In this document: positions 31,922-39,986 of the stretch, one piece after another
How positions within the stretch are numbered: position 1 is the first letter of the stretch
Layout of the letters: every line of letters starts with the position of its first letter
Assembly (NCBI RefSeq): GCF_000710465.2
Contig: NZ_JAIZ01000741.1
Location: 10,554 to 58,081, forward strand
From: Kitasatospora sp. MBT63
Lineage (GTDB): Bacteria; Actinomycetota; Actinomycetes; Streptomycetales; Streptomycetaceae
Reading direction: 5' to 3'
Length of the DNA: 47,528 nt
Program-made: the position numbers and the translations under genes
Notes under the pieces: generated by a model
Databases searched by the model: none
What the model was told of the DNA's origin: nothing
The model's input: only the letters and a program-made list of their open reading frames with translations

Positions 31922-33286
31922 TTGCGCAGAGCCCGACTCACCGCCCTCGCCCTGGCCGGCGTCACCGCCGTCGCCGCACTCAGTGCCACCACCACCGCCG
32001 CGGCCGCCCCAGGCCCCAGCTCCCCCGGCCCGTCCGCCGCCGCAGGTGCCGCCCCCGCAGGCGCCGCTGCGGCAGGTACCGCTGCGGCGCGTTCGCACGA
32101 GGTGGAGGCGTTCGGCGAGGACGGCAGCATCAGCCGGGCCCGGGTCCCCGGGTCCTCCCCGTTCGCCGCCCCGAAGCTCGCGGCCCCGCGCGCGGCCGGG
32201 GACGGCACCGTCACCCCGGTGGTCCACAACGGCAGCACCGCCGCCAAGCTCGACGTCGTCGTCATCGGCGACGGCTACACCGCCGCCGAGCAGGACAAGT
32301 TCCACGCGGACGCCGCCACCAAGTGGCAGGAGATCACCGCGGTCGAGCCGTACCGGACCTACCGCGCGCTGTTCAACGTCTGGACGGTGGACGCCGTCTC
32401 GGCCGAGTCCGGCGCCTCCGGCGACCCGGACCGCACCACTGTCCGCAACACCGCGCTCGGCTCGTACTTCTGGTGCGAGGACATCGAGCGGCTGCTGTGC
32501 GTCGACACCGACGCGGTCGACCGGTACGCGGCCAAGGCGCCGCAGGCGGACCTGGTCATCGTGGTCGCCAACACCGCCAAGTACGGCGGCGCCGGCTACA
32601 ACGACATCGTCTCCCCGCTCGGCTACTCGGGGATAGCGACCGTCGCCGGCGGCAACGACCGCTCCGGCCAGATTGCCGTGCACGAGACGGGTCACTCGCT
32701 GGGCAAGCTCGCCGACGAGTACTTCTACGACGGCGGCGGCACCTACCAGGGGGACGAGCCAGCCGAGGCCAACACCACCACGCTGACCGCCGCCGACCTG
32801 CGCCGCACCCGCACCAAGTGGTACCGCTGGCTCGGCCGCCCCTCCCCCGACGGCGGCACGGTCGGCACCTACGAGGGTGCCGGCTACTACCCGTCGGGGC
32901 TCTACCGGCCGACCGACAACTCGATCATGCGGTCGCTGGGACGGGAGTTCAACCTCCCCGGGCGCGAGGCCATGATCGCGGGCTTCTACCGGTACGCCTC
33001 CCCGCTGGCGAGCGACACCCCGGCCGGAACGGTCCTGCACCGCGGCGACCGGCTCACCGTCCAGCTCCCCGCGCCCGGCACTCGGCTGCGCTGGTACCTC
33101 GACGGGCGCGAGGTGCGGGGCCTGCGCGACCGCGCCACCGTCCGGATCGCCGACCTCGACCTGGCGGGGCCGCGCTTCCTGCACCACTGCCTGACCGCGG
33201 TGGCGACCGACCCGACCGACGCCGTCATCGACCCCGAGCTGCGCACCGCGCTCACCGACGCCGTGACCTGGCAGGTCACCCGCTGA
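31922..33286 (+). CDS. Secreted M64 (IgA-peptidase family) metallopeptidase
   Basis: The 454-residue precursor starts at a TTG with GGAGG 9 nt upstream. It has a Sec-type signal peptide (RRARLTALALAGVTAVAALS, cleavage near the Ala-rich residues 25-29) and an Ala/Pro-rich linker. The peptidase domain contains the zinc motif HETGHSLGKLADEY (H254, E255, H258, and D265 as third ligand). The family block VVVIGDGYTAAEQDKFHADA marks the domain start. Members of M64 were first described as IgA1 proteases, but soil homologues probably cut other proteins. It is divergent from an HTH/TPR regulator that may control it. Confidence 0.93.
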   Translation: MRRARLTALALAGVTAVAALSATTTAAAAPGPSSPGPSAAAGAAPAGAAAAGTAAARSHEVEAFGEDGSISRARVPGSSPFAAPKLAAPRAAGDGTVTPVVHNGSTAAKLDVVVIGDGYTAAEQDKFHADAATKWQEITAVEPYRTYRALFNVWTVDAVSAESGASGDPDRTTVRNTALGSYFWCEDIERLLCVDTDAVDRYAAKAPQADLVIVVANTAKYGGAGYNDIVSPLGYSGIATVAGGNDRSGQIAVHETGHSLGKLADEYFYDGGGTYQGDEPAEANTTTLTAADLRRTRTKWYRWLGRPSPDGGTVGTYEGAGYYPSGLYRPTDNSIMRSLGREFNLPGREAMIAGFYRYASPLASDTPAGTVLHRGDRLTVQLPAPGTRLRWYLDGREVRGLRDRATVRIADLDLAGPRFLHHCLTAVATDPTDAVIDPELRTALTDAVTWQVTR

Positions 33287-33296
33287 CCTCCGTGGG

Positions 33297-33319
33297 GCAC
33301 CGGCAGCCCTCGCCGGTGC
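33297..33319. terminator. Bidirectional hairpin between convergent genes
   Basis: An 8-bp perfect stem (GCACCGGC with GCCGGTGC) and 7-nt loop lie in the 37-bp gap between the M64 gene and the convergent DUF4241-like gene. Confidence 0.55.
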
Positions 33320-33323
33320 GGGC

Positions 33324-34385
33324 TCAGTCGCCGTCCGGGCCGTCCTCGTCCCCGAGTTCCACCCGGACGGCGACGAGCCCGCCGTCGGCGTCGAAGTCCG
33401 CGAAGGCGGGGAACCAGCCGTCGCCGCACCCGGTCATCGCGAACAGCACCTGCGCGCCGCCCACCCGCACTGCGCCGGATCCGGTGGCGGAGCCCCGGAC
33501 CTGGCGCATGACCTGCCAGTGGTGGGAGTGCGGCCGCAGGTCGAAGGCCAGGCCGCGCCGCGGGTTCGCCTCCTTCCACTCCGCGAGGGCCTCCGCCCGT
33601 TCGAGGGCCTCGGCGGGCGGGAGGCCCGTCCAGCCGTACGAGTCCTCCTCGCCGGGCTCCCCCAGCCGGGGCGCGCCGAACGCGGCGGCCGCCTCGTCCT
33701 GGTGGAGGCCCCAGAACGCCACGTCCGCGAGGCCGTCCACCGGTTCGTCGTGCTGCCAGGCCGCCAGCGCGTCGGCGTCCGCGAACGCCAGCCGGGCCCA
33801 GTCCACACCGATCACCCCGAGCGGGACGGACCGGGCGACCGGCGCGTCCCGTACCAGGACCCGGAACCGCGCCCAGCCGTCCCCCTCCTCCCAGTCGCCG
33901 CCGTCGTCGTCCCCGCCGTCCCCGTCGTACGCCGCCCGGGTGGCGAGTACGGGCAGCGCGACGTCCTTCGGCAGTCCGCCCAGCGCGACGAACGGGACGC
34001 CGGAGACGGAGAAGCTCCCGCCGCCCCGAGCAACGCAGCGGCGGGCACGGTCGCGGTGCGGCACCCCGTCCGGCAGCTCCTCCAGGCGGGCGTCGAGCCC
34101 GGCGGCTCCGCAGTGCGCGATGAACCGGGCGGTCAGGTCCGCCACCTCGTCCACCGGGACGTCGTACAGCACCGGGCCGGGCTCCCCGTCGATGGAGCGG
34201 GCCGCGGCTTCGGCGTCGGGGCCGGTCACGGCGAGGTCGACCACCGGTCCGTGGTCGAGCTCCGGGTCGGGATCCACGGCGCCCGGGGACGCGTCGCCGC
34301 GCCAGAGCCCGAGGTAGCCGCCGTCCACGACCAGCAGCTCACCCGAGGGACAGGTGACCTCACCCAGCATCAATGTCTCAGCCAT
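33324..34385 (-). CDS. DUF4241-like protein, unknown function
   Basis: The 353-residue acidic protein starts with LGEVTCPSGELLVVDGGYLG and ends with a block containing GCGDGWFPAFADFDADGG followed by LVAVRVEL. The opening beta strand and the GxGDGxxPxxxxxDxDG end are the parts that resemble DUF4241. The middle has a very acidic loop (YDGDGGDDDGGDWEEGDG). Its role is unknown; related proteins occur in polymorphic-toxin immunity settings, but no toxin gene is adjacent here. The ATG at 34385 is preferred over an upstream extension that looks non-coding. Confidence 0.75.
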   Translation of the reverse strand: MAETLMLGEVTCPSGELLVVDGGYLGLWRGDASPGAVDPDPELDHGPVVDLAVTGPDAEAAARSIDGEPGPVLYDVPVDEVADLTARFIAHCGAAGLDARLEELPDGVPHRDRARRCVARGGGSFSVSGVPFVALGGLPKDVALPVLATRAAYDGDGGDDDGGDWEEGDGWARFRVLVRDAPVARSVPLGVIGVDWARLAFADADALAAWQHDEPVDGLADVAFWGLHQDEAAAAFGAPRLGEPGEEDSYGWTGLPPAEALERAEALAEWKEANPRRGLAFDLRPHSHHWQVMRQVRGSATGSGAVRVGGAQVLFAMTGCGDGWFPAFADFDADGGLVAVRVELGDEDGPDGD

Positions 34386-34546
34386 GGCGCAGGACTCTAG
34401 ACGCTCCCACCGACGTTCCCGGAGCCAGGGGCCGGGATCCGGGGGCCGGGGCGGGCGTACACCCAGGAGGGCGAACGCCGGGGGCGCCGCCGCGCGCTGC
34501 CGGGCCGGGCGGGTGACTCCGGCCAGAATCGACCTGATCACAGCGC

Positions 34547-34578
34547 CACCGAGTCACCGAGTCACCGAGTCACCGAGC
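34547..34578 (+). repeat. 8-bp tandem repeat, four copies, in the GroES-like 5' leader
   Basis: Four copies of CACCGAGT (last copy ends in C) end 14 nt before the ATG of the GroES-like gene, immediately next to its ribosome site. Slippage here would change leader length but not the protein. Confidence 0.85.
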
Positions 34579-34592
34579 GAGAGGACCATCCC

Positions 34593-34856
34593 ATGCCCGA
34601 CTTCCGCCCGACGCAGGACCGTGTGATCGTCAAGCCGATCGGGGAGGCGGCCCGGTCGGCCACGGACACCCGGCAGGGCGAGGTGGTGGCGGTGGGACCC
34701 GGCCGGTCCCTGGAGGGTGGCAAGCCGCACCCGGTGGACGTCAAGGTCGGCGAGCGGATCGTGTTCCCCGGCTTCTCCGGCTCGGAGATCGAGGTGGAGG
34801 GAGAGGTTTACGTGGAACTGCCGGAGGACGAGATCCTGTCGGTGTCCGCGGAGTAG
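34593..34856 (+). CDS. GroES/Cpn10 paralogue lacking the mobile loop
   Basis: The 87-residue protein aligns with the Cpn10 fold: RPTQDRVIVKPI at the start, EVVAVGPGRSLEGGKPHPVD in the middle, VKVGERIVFPGFSGSEIEVE and a closing ELPEDEILSV. In canonical GroES the segment between the first strand and QGxVxAVGPG is about 20 residues and carries the IVL tripeptide that binds GroEL. Here it is only about 11 residues (GEAARSATDTR) without IVL. No groEL is adjacent. A stand-alone, non-canonical role is therefore likely. GAGAGGA provides the ribosome site. Confidence 0.88.
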   Translation: MPDFRPTQDRVIVKPIGEAARSATDTRQGEVVAVGPGRSLEGGKPHPVDVKVGERIVFPGFSGSEIEVEGEVYVELPEDEILSVSAE

Positions 34857-34885
34857 CGCGCCTGCAGGCCCGCCCCGCCGCGCGG

Positions 34886-35863
34886 TCAGCCGCCCGCATC
34901 CCCGGCTCCCGCCCCCGCTGCTGCGGCGGCCGCGTCGACCAAAGCGCCGACCACCGCCGCGACCACCGGTTCGGGCCCGGCCGCCCCGGCCCGGTGGTGG
35001 ACCGACACCACCCGGTGTCCGACGCCCGGCAGGGCCGCGGCGGCCACCCGGCCCTGCGGGACACCGGCCAGCGCGAGCAGCGGGACGACGGCCGCGCCGA
35101 GCCCGGCCTCGACCAGGGCGAGCACGGCGGGGAACTCCATGCAGACGTGGGCGCGGCGCGGGGTCAGCGCGTGTTCGGCGGCGAGCCGGGCCAGTGCCTG
35201 GCCGCAGGCGGACTCCGGCGGTGCGGCGATCCAGGGCACCGCGGCCAGGTCGGCGACCGTCCGGATCCGGGCGGCCCAGCCCGGCGGCACCACGATCCGG
35301 TACTCGTCCTCCAGCACCGTGCGGACCGCGATCCCCGTACGCCGTTCCCGGTCACCGGTCCCGGCCGGGGCGGCGGCGGAGGCGGAGGCGGAGGCGGAGG
35401 CGAGTGCGGCGTCCTGTTCGGCGATGACCACGTCGACGGCGCCGGTCCGCAGTTCGCGCAGTGCGGCCTGCCCCTCGGTGTCGACCACGCTCAGCTCGAT
35501 GTCCGGGTGGTCGACGGCGAGCCGGCCGATGGCGGGGACCACCAGGTGCCGTACCGCCGTGGGGAACGCGGCGACCACCACCCGGCCGACCGCCCGGCCG
35601 GACAGTGCGGCCAACTCCCGCCGAGCATCGGCGAGTTCACGTTCGATCCGCTCCGCGCGGGCGGCCAGCAGGCGGCCGGCCGCGGTGAGTTCGACCCGGC
35701 GGTGGGTCCGGTCGAGGAGCTTGACCCCGGTCTCGCGTTCCAGTTGGGCGATCTGCTGCGAGACCGCGGACGGCGTGAGGTGGAGCAGCCGGGCGCCCTC
35801 CATCACGCCGCCGCGTACGGCCACGGCGTGCAGGACCCGCAGCCTGCGGGGGTCGATCTCCAT
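34886..35863 (-). CDS. LysR-family transcriptional regulator
   Basis: The 325-residue protein has an N-terminal winged helix-turn-helix (LRVLHAVAVRGGVMEGARLL, then HLTPSAVSQQIAQLERE) and a two-lobed effector domain from about residue 90. An alternating Ser/Ala stretch in the effector domain is encoded by hexamer repeats (35375-35398). The start is the ATG at 35863; an upstream ATG is also possible. It is divergent from the cyclase gene across 88 bp that contain two direct repeats, the usual LysR arrangement, so it probably controls the cyclase/CBU_0592 pair. Confidence 0.9.
   Translation of the reverse strand: MEIDPRRLRVLHAVAVRGGVMEGARLLHLTPSAVSQQIAQLERETGVKLLDRTHRRVELTAAGRLLAARAERIERELADARRELAALSGRAVGRVVVAAFPTAVRHLVVPAIGRLAVDHPDIELSVVDTEGQAALRELRTGAVDVVIAEQDAALASASASASAAAPAGTGDRERRTGIAVRTVLEDEYRIVVPPGWAARIRTVADLAAVPWIAAPPESACGQALARLAAEHALTPRRAHVCMEFPAVLALVEAGLGAAVVPLLALAGVPQGRVAAAALPGVGHRVVSVHHRAGAAGPEPVVAAVVGALVDAAAAAAGAGAGDAGG
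35375..35398 (-). repeat. 6-bp tandem repeat, four copies, inside the LysR gene
   Basis: GGCGGA is repeated four times (plus strand), coding for alternating Ser and Ala in the regulator's effector domain. Copy-number change would keep the frame. Confidence 0.85.
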
Positions 35864-35896
35864 CCGGGGCGCCTTCCGCTTCACCGTGACTGTCGC

Positions 35897-35921
35897 ATCG
35901 CTTAAGAAACTATCGCTTGAA
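35897..35921. promoter_or_regulatory. Direct repeats in the LysR-cyclase intergenic region
   Basis: ATCGCTTAAG (35897-35906) and ATCGCTTGAA (35912-35921) are direct repeats with a 15-bp spacing in the otherwise short divergent gap. They are candidate LysR contact sites; the first contains the palindrome CTTAAG. Confidence 0.4.
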
Positions 35922-35951
35922 CTTCAGTTTTCCTTCATCGAAGGTGGGGTC

Positions 35952-36986
35952 ATGACTTCCAGCCAGACTTCCGCCGCCCGGTCCACCGGCCCCGACCTCC
36001 GGGTCCAGTTCGATGCGGAGGTCACCTTCCGCAACGGCGGCGGCCTCCAGGTCCAGGGCTTCCGCCTGGACCTCGACCGCCTGGACCTCGACCGCCCGGA
36101 CCTCGATCGCCCGGACCTCGACCGCCCGGAGGTGGACGAGCCGGCGCTGGCCGCGCGGTTCGTCCGTGAGCTGGGCCTGCTCATGGTCGACCGGGTGACG
36201 CTGGACCGGATCACCGTGATCCGGGAGCAGCACAAGGGGCCGCGCGGCGATGCACAGGCGCAGGCGCCGGTGTCGGACGGTGCCCGCCGGCTGGTGGAGC
36301 TCAGCCACCCGATCCACCACGGCATGGTCACCTACCCGGGCCTGCCGGGACCGGAACTGAGTGACCATCTGTCGCGTGAGGCCTCGCACGACCACTACGC
36401 CGAGGGAACCGAGTTCCAGATCGGCCGGATCAGCATGGTCGCCAACACCGGTACCTACCTGGACACCCCGTTCCACCGGTTCGCCGACGGGCCCGACCTG
36501 TCGGGCATCGGTCTGGAGCGGCTGGTGGACCTGGACGGGCTGGTGGTCCGGGTGGGCCACGAAGGGGTGGACCCGGACGACCCCGGCCGGGCCATCGGGC
36601 CGCTGGTGTTCGCGCCGTACCGGGTCACCGGCCGTGCGGTGCTGGTGCACACGGGCTGGGACCGGCACTGGGGCACCGGGCAGTACGGGAGCGGGAACCC
36701 GTTCCTGACCCGGGAGGCCGCCGAGTGGCTGGTCTCGCAGCGGCCCGCGCTGGTCGGCATCGACTCGCTCAACATCGACGACACGGCCGACGGCACCCGT
36801 CCGGCGCACACGCTGCTGCTGGAGGCCGGGATCCCGGTGGTGGAGCACCTGCGCGGCCTGGAGCAGCTCCCGGCGGACGGCTTCCGCTTTCACGCGGCGC
36901 CGCCGCGGATCGCCGGGCTGGGGACCTTCCCGGTGCGGGCGTTCGCGGTGACCACCGCCCCGGCGGACGGGGGCGGCGCCCGGTGA
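35952..36986 (+). CDS. Cyclase/kynurenine-formamidase-family hydrolase with altered metal motif
   Basis: The 344-residue protein has a family domain from about residue 112 (RRLVELSHPIHHGMVTYPG) to the end. The signature HxGTHxDxPxH reads NTGTYLDTPFH (N165, Y169, D171, H175), so two of the usual histidine ligands are replaced. An N-terminal extension of about 110 residues contains a pentapeptide array (LDLDR/PDLDR) encoded by four 15-bp repeats. The family hydrolyses or cyclises amides and polyketide-like acids; this variant may differ in metal or chemistry. AAGGTGGGG precedes the ATG. The next gene overlaps its stop by 4 nt. Confidence 0.88.
   Translation: MTSSQTSAARSTGPDLRVQFDAEVTFRNGGGLQVQGFRLDLDRLDLDRPDLDRPDLDRPEVDEPALAARFVRELGLLMVDRVTLDRITVIREQHKGPRGDAQAQAPVSDGARRLVELSHPIHHGMVTYPGLPGPELSDHLSREASHDHYAEGTEFQIGRISMVANTGTYLDTPFHRFADGPDLSGIGLERLVDLDGLVVRVGHEGVDPDDPGRAIGPLVFAPYRVTGRAVLVHTGWDRHWGTGQYGSGNPFLTREAAEWLVSQRPALVGIDSLNIDDTADGTRPAHTLLLEAGIPVVEHLRGLEQLPADGFRFHAAPPRIAGLGTFPVRAFAVTTAPADGGGAR
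36066..36125 (+). repeat. 15-bp coding repeat, four copies, in the cyclase gene
   Basis: Four head-to-tail copies of CTGGACCTCGACCGC (last two start CCGGAC; the third has one change) encode the LDLDR/PDLDR pentapeptides. Confidence 0.85.
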
Positions 36987-37330
36987 ACCTGGCCGTGGCG
37001 CTGGTCGGGTGGGCCGCCGCGGCGGCCCTGCTGGCGGCGTACGCCCTGGTCTCGGCGGGCCGCCTCGACGGGTCGGGCCGGGCGTTCCAGCTGCTGAACC
37101 TGGCCGGGGCGGCGGGGCTGACGCTGAACTCGGCCGCCCACCGGGCCTGGCCGTCGGTCGCGCTCAACGCGGTCTGGATCCTGATCGGCGTGGCCGCGCT
37201 CGCGGGGATGTCCTCCGCCGGGACCCGCCTCCGCCGCCACCCCCGCTCCCGCCGGAGCCGGTCAGCGGGCGGCAGCGGCGGTGGTGGTGGCGGCGGGCTC
37301 CGGGAAGACCTGGCCGAGCAGGCGCCGTAG
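36983..37330 (+). CDS. CBU_0592-type small membrane protein
   Basis: The 115-residue protein starts at a GTG overlapping the cyclase stop (GTGA). Three membrane helices (VALVGWAAAAALLAAYALVS, then LLNLAGAAGLTLNSAAH and ALNAVWILIGVAALAGM) match the small CBU_0592 family, in which the conserved AFQLLNLAGA block sits between helices 1 and 2. The C-terminus is an Arg/Ser- and Gly-rich tail (RRHPRSRRSRSAGG). The last 69 bp overlap the end of the convergent MarR gene. Confidence 0.82.
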   Translation: MNLAVALVGWAAAAALLAAYALVSAGRLDGSGRAFQLLNLAGAAGLTLNSAAHRAWPSVALNAVWILIGVAALAGMSSAGTRLRRHPRSRRSRSAGGSGGGGGGGLREDLAEQAP

Positions 37331-37729
37331 GGCCGAGCGGTCCTCGGCGTCCAGCTGGTCGAGGCCGGCGAGGCCGGAGATCAGTTCGGCGCGGATCAGG
37401 CGGACGGTCTGCTCGCCCTGCTCGGTCAGCAGGACGTTCTTGACCCGCCGGTCGGCGGCGGCCACCTCGCGGCGGACCAGGCCGCGGGCCTCCAGGCGGT
37501 CGACGATCCCGGTGACGTTGGAGGCGTCGCAGGCCAGCAGGTCGGCGAGGGTGCGCATGGGCATCGGGGTGCGGAGCAGGCTGAGCATCTTGCCCTGCAT
37601 CAGGGTGAGTCCGCGTTCGGCGGCCACCGTGGCGAAGCAGCGGTAGTAGGCGGCCGCGGCCCGGGCGAGCTGGTCCATGAGCTCGACGGGCGTGGGGGCG
37701 GCGGCCGGCCGGGGCGCAGACTGGGTCAT
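37262..37729 (-). CDS. MarR-family transcriptional regulator
   Basis: The 155-residue protein starts at the ATG at 37729. The winged-helix core is present: LTLMQGKMLSLLRTPMPMRT, then LADLLACDASNVTGIVDRLE, then the wing VAAADRRVKNVLLTEQGEQ. It is divergent from the DJ-1/ALDH fusion gene. The AT-rich gap between them holds inverted repeats over a TTGACA promoter, so it probably represses the fusion gene in response to a small molecule, perhaps an aldehyde or electrophile (inference). Its 3' end overlaps the convergent CBU_0592 gene by 69 bp. Confidence 0.92.
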   Translation of the reverse strand: MTQSAPRPAAAPTPVELMDQLARAAAAYYRCFATVAAERGLTLMQGKMLSLLRTPMPMRTLADLLACDASNVTGIVDRLEARGLVRREVAAADRRVKNVLLTEQGEQTVRLIRAELISGLAGLDQLDAEDRSALRRLLGQVFPEPAATTTAAAAR

Positions 37730-37752
37730 GGGTCGAGTGTAGGCGAGATTAC

Positions 37753-37781
37753 TTGACATCCTCAACGATCGAGGATTACCT
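37753..37781 (+). promoter_or_regulatory. Promoter of the DJ-1/ALDH fusion gene
   Basis: TTGACA (37753-37758), a 17-bp spacer and TTACCT (37776-37781) form a housekeeping-type promoter. It is about 100 bp upstream of the ATG at 37879. Confidence 0.5.
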
Positions 37782-37798
37782 TCACAAATTAGTTGAAG
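37758..37798. promoter_or_regulatory. Two inverted repeats, MarR operator candidates
   Basis: ATCCTC-7 nt-GAGGAT (37758-37776) fills the spacer of the TTGACA promoter, and CTTCA-9 nt-TGAAG (37780-37798) follows it. Repressor binding at the first would block the polymerase. Confidence 0.5.
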
Positions 37799-37878
37799 AC
37801 CTCAACCATCCAGGCCCTCGGACCCCAGGTCCGCACCGTCCACCGCGGCAGGGCCCCGATCCCGGCTGGAGCCCCACC

Positions 37879-39876
37879 ATGACCGCCGCCCTGTTCGTCG
37901 TCACCGGCGCCACCCACTGGACCCTGGCCGACGGTACCGCCCACCCCACCGGCTACTGGGCGGAGGAGCTTGCCGAGCCCCACCGGATCTTCCGCGCGGC
38001 GGGTTTCGAGATCACCATCGCGACCCCGGGCGGCGTGCCCGCCACCGTCGACCGGGCCAGTCTCGCCCCCGAGGCCAACGGCGGTGCCGAGCAGGCCGGC
38101 CGGATCACCGCGTACCTCGACTCGATCGGCGCCGAACTCGACCACCCGGCGGACCTCGCGGCCGTCGACCCCGACGCGTTCGACCTGGTCTTCTACCCCG
38201 GCGGCCACGGCCCGATGGAGGACCTGGCCGTCGACGCCGACTCCGGGCGGATCCTGACCCGCACGCTGGACTCGGGCCGGCCCCTGGGCGTGGTGTGCCA
38301 CGCGCCCGCCGCCCTGCTGGCCGCCCGCCGGGAGGACGGCGAGTGGCCGTTCGCCGGATACCGGATGACCGCCTTCACCAACGCCGAGGAGCACGCCGTC
38401 GGTCTCGCCGCGGGCGCCCGCTGGCTGGTCCAGGACCGGCTGACCGAGCTGGGCGCCGACTTCGCCGAGGCCGAGCCGTTCACCCCGCACACCGTGGTCG
38501 ACCGCAACCTCTACACCGGCCAGAACCCGGGATCCTCGGCCGAGTTGGCACACACCCTGGTCCGGGCGGTGTCGACCGACCCGGCCACCGTGGTCGCCCG
38601 GCTGCGGGGCTCCTTCGACACCGGCCGCACCAGGCCGCTCGCCTGGCGGCTGGCCCAGCTGCAGGCGCTGCGGGCCCTGCTCACCGAGCAGTCCGAGGTG
38701 TTCCTGGCCGCTCTCCACGCCGACCTCGGGAAGAACGCCAAGGAGGCCTACCGCGCCGAGGTCGGCTTCACCCTGAACGAGCTCGACCACACCGTCGCGA
38801 ACCTGGAGGAGTGGCTGACGCCGAGGCCCGCCGCCGTCCCCGCGCCCTTCCTCCCCGCCGAGGCACGGGTGGTCCGCGACCCGCTCGGCGTCGTCCTGGT
38901 CATCGCGCCGTGGAACTACCCGCTGCAGCTCGCGCTCGCCCCGGTGGTGGGGGCGCTCGCCGCGGGGAACACCGTCCTGGTCAAGCCCAGCGAGCTCGCG
39001 CCCGCCACCTCCGCGGCGCTGGCCCGGCTGATCCCCCGTTACCTCGACCGCGAGAGCGTCGCCGTGCTGGAGGGCGCCGTCGAGGAGACCACCGCCCTAC
39101 TGGGGCAGCGCTTCGACCACATCTTCTACACCGGCAACGGCACGGTCGGCCGGATCGTCATGGCGGCCGCCGCCAAGCACCTCACGCCCGTCACCCTGGA
39201 GCTCGGCGGCAAGAGCCCGGTCGTGGTCGAGCCCGGCGTCGACCTGGCCCACACCGCCCGGCTGATCGCCCGCGGCAAGTTCCAGAACGCCGGCCAGACC
39301 TGCGTCGCCCCGGACTACGTGCTCGCCATCGGCGACACCGCGGCCGCGCTGGAGCCCGAACTGGTGACCGCCGTCCACGAGCTGTACGGCGAGGACCCCG
39401 CGGCCAGCCCGGTCTACGGACGGGTCGTCAACGAGCGCCACCACGACCGCCTCACCGCGCTGCTCGGCGACGGCCGGCTGGTCACCGGCGGCGAGGGCGA
39501 CCGCGACCGGCGCTACCTCGCACCCACCGTCCTCGCCGACGTCTCCCCCGAGGCGCCGGTGATGCGCGAGGAGATCTTCGGCCCGGTGCTCCCGATCATC
39601 CAGGTCCCCGACCTCGACGCGGCCATCGCCTTCATCAACGAGCGCGACAAGCCGCTGGCGCTGTACGCCTTCACCGGGTCGGAGCGGACCAAGCAGCGGC
39701 TCGCCCGCGAGACCTCCTCCGGCGGCCTGGTCTTCGGCCTGCTGCTGTCCCACCTGGCCGTGCCCGAGCTGCCGTTCGGCGGCGTGGGTGAGAGCGGCAT
39801 GGGCCGCTACCACGGCGAGTACTCCCTCGACACCTTCAGCCACGCCAAGGCCGTCCTCGACAAGCCGCTCGGCTGA
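37879..39876 (+). CDS. DJ-1/PfpI-aldehyde dehydrogenase fusion protein
   Basis: One open frame of 665 residues. Residues 1-230 form a DJ-1/PfpI (Hsp31/YajL-type) domain with the nucleophile elbow GVVCHAPAAL (Cys140) and FYPGGHGPMEDL. Residues 231-665 are a complete NAD(P)+-dependent aldehyde dehydrogenase: PWNYP (N345), VLVKPSE, LELGGKSP (E441) and NAGQTCVAPDY (Cys475). The ALDH part begins with GTG-TCG-ACC (VSTDPATVVARLR), exactly like the N-terminus of free-standing ALDHs, so two genes appear to have fused without a linker. DJ-1 proteins act on methylglyoxal or glycated thiols, so coupled aldehyde detoxification is plausible. A divergent MarR gene probably controls it. Confidence 0.9.
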   Translation: MTAALFVVTGATHWTLADGTAHPTGYWAEELAEPHRIFRAAGFEITIATPGGVPATVDRASLAPEANGGAEQAGRITAYLDSIGAELDHPADLAAVDPDAFDLVFYPGGHGPMEDLAVDADSGRILTRTLDSGRPLGVVCHAPAALLAARREDGEWPFAGYRMTAFTNAEEHAVGLAAGARWLVQDRLTELGADFAEAEPFTPHTVVDRNLYTGQNPGSSAELAHTLVRAVSTDPATVVARLRGSFDTGRTRPLAWRLAQLQALRALLTEQSEVFLAALHADLGKNAKEAYRAEVGFTLNELDHTVANLEEWLTPRPAAVPAPFLPAEARVVRDPLGVVLVIAPWNYPLQLALAPVVGALAAGNTVLVKPSELAPATSAALARLIPRYLDRESVAVLEGAVEETTALLGQRFDHIFYTGNGTVGRIVMAAAAKHLTPVTLELGGKSPVVVEPGVDLAHTARLIARGKFQNAGQTCVAPDYVLAIGDTAAALEPELVTAVHELYGEDPAASPVYGRVVNERHHDRLTALLGDGRLVTGGEGDRDRRYLAPTVLADVSPEAPVMREEIFGPVLPIIQVPDLDAAIAFINERDKPLALYAFTGSERTKQRLARETSSGGLVFGLLLSHLAVPELPFGGVGESGMGRYHGEYSLDTFSHAKAVLDKPLG

Positions 39877-39986
39877 AGCCGAACCGGCCGCACCGCCCCC
39901 TGCATCACCGACGCATCACCGACACCACCGTCCCCGGCCCCGGCTCCACCCGCGGGCCGGGGGGCACACCCCCGGAAGGCACCACC

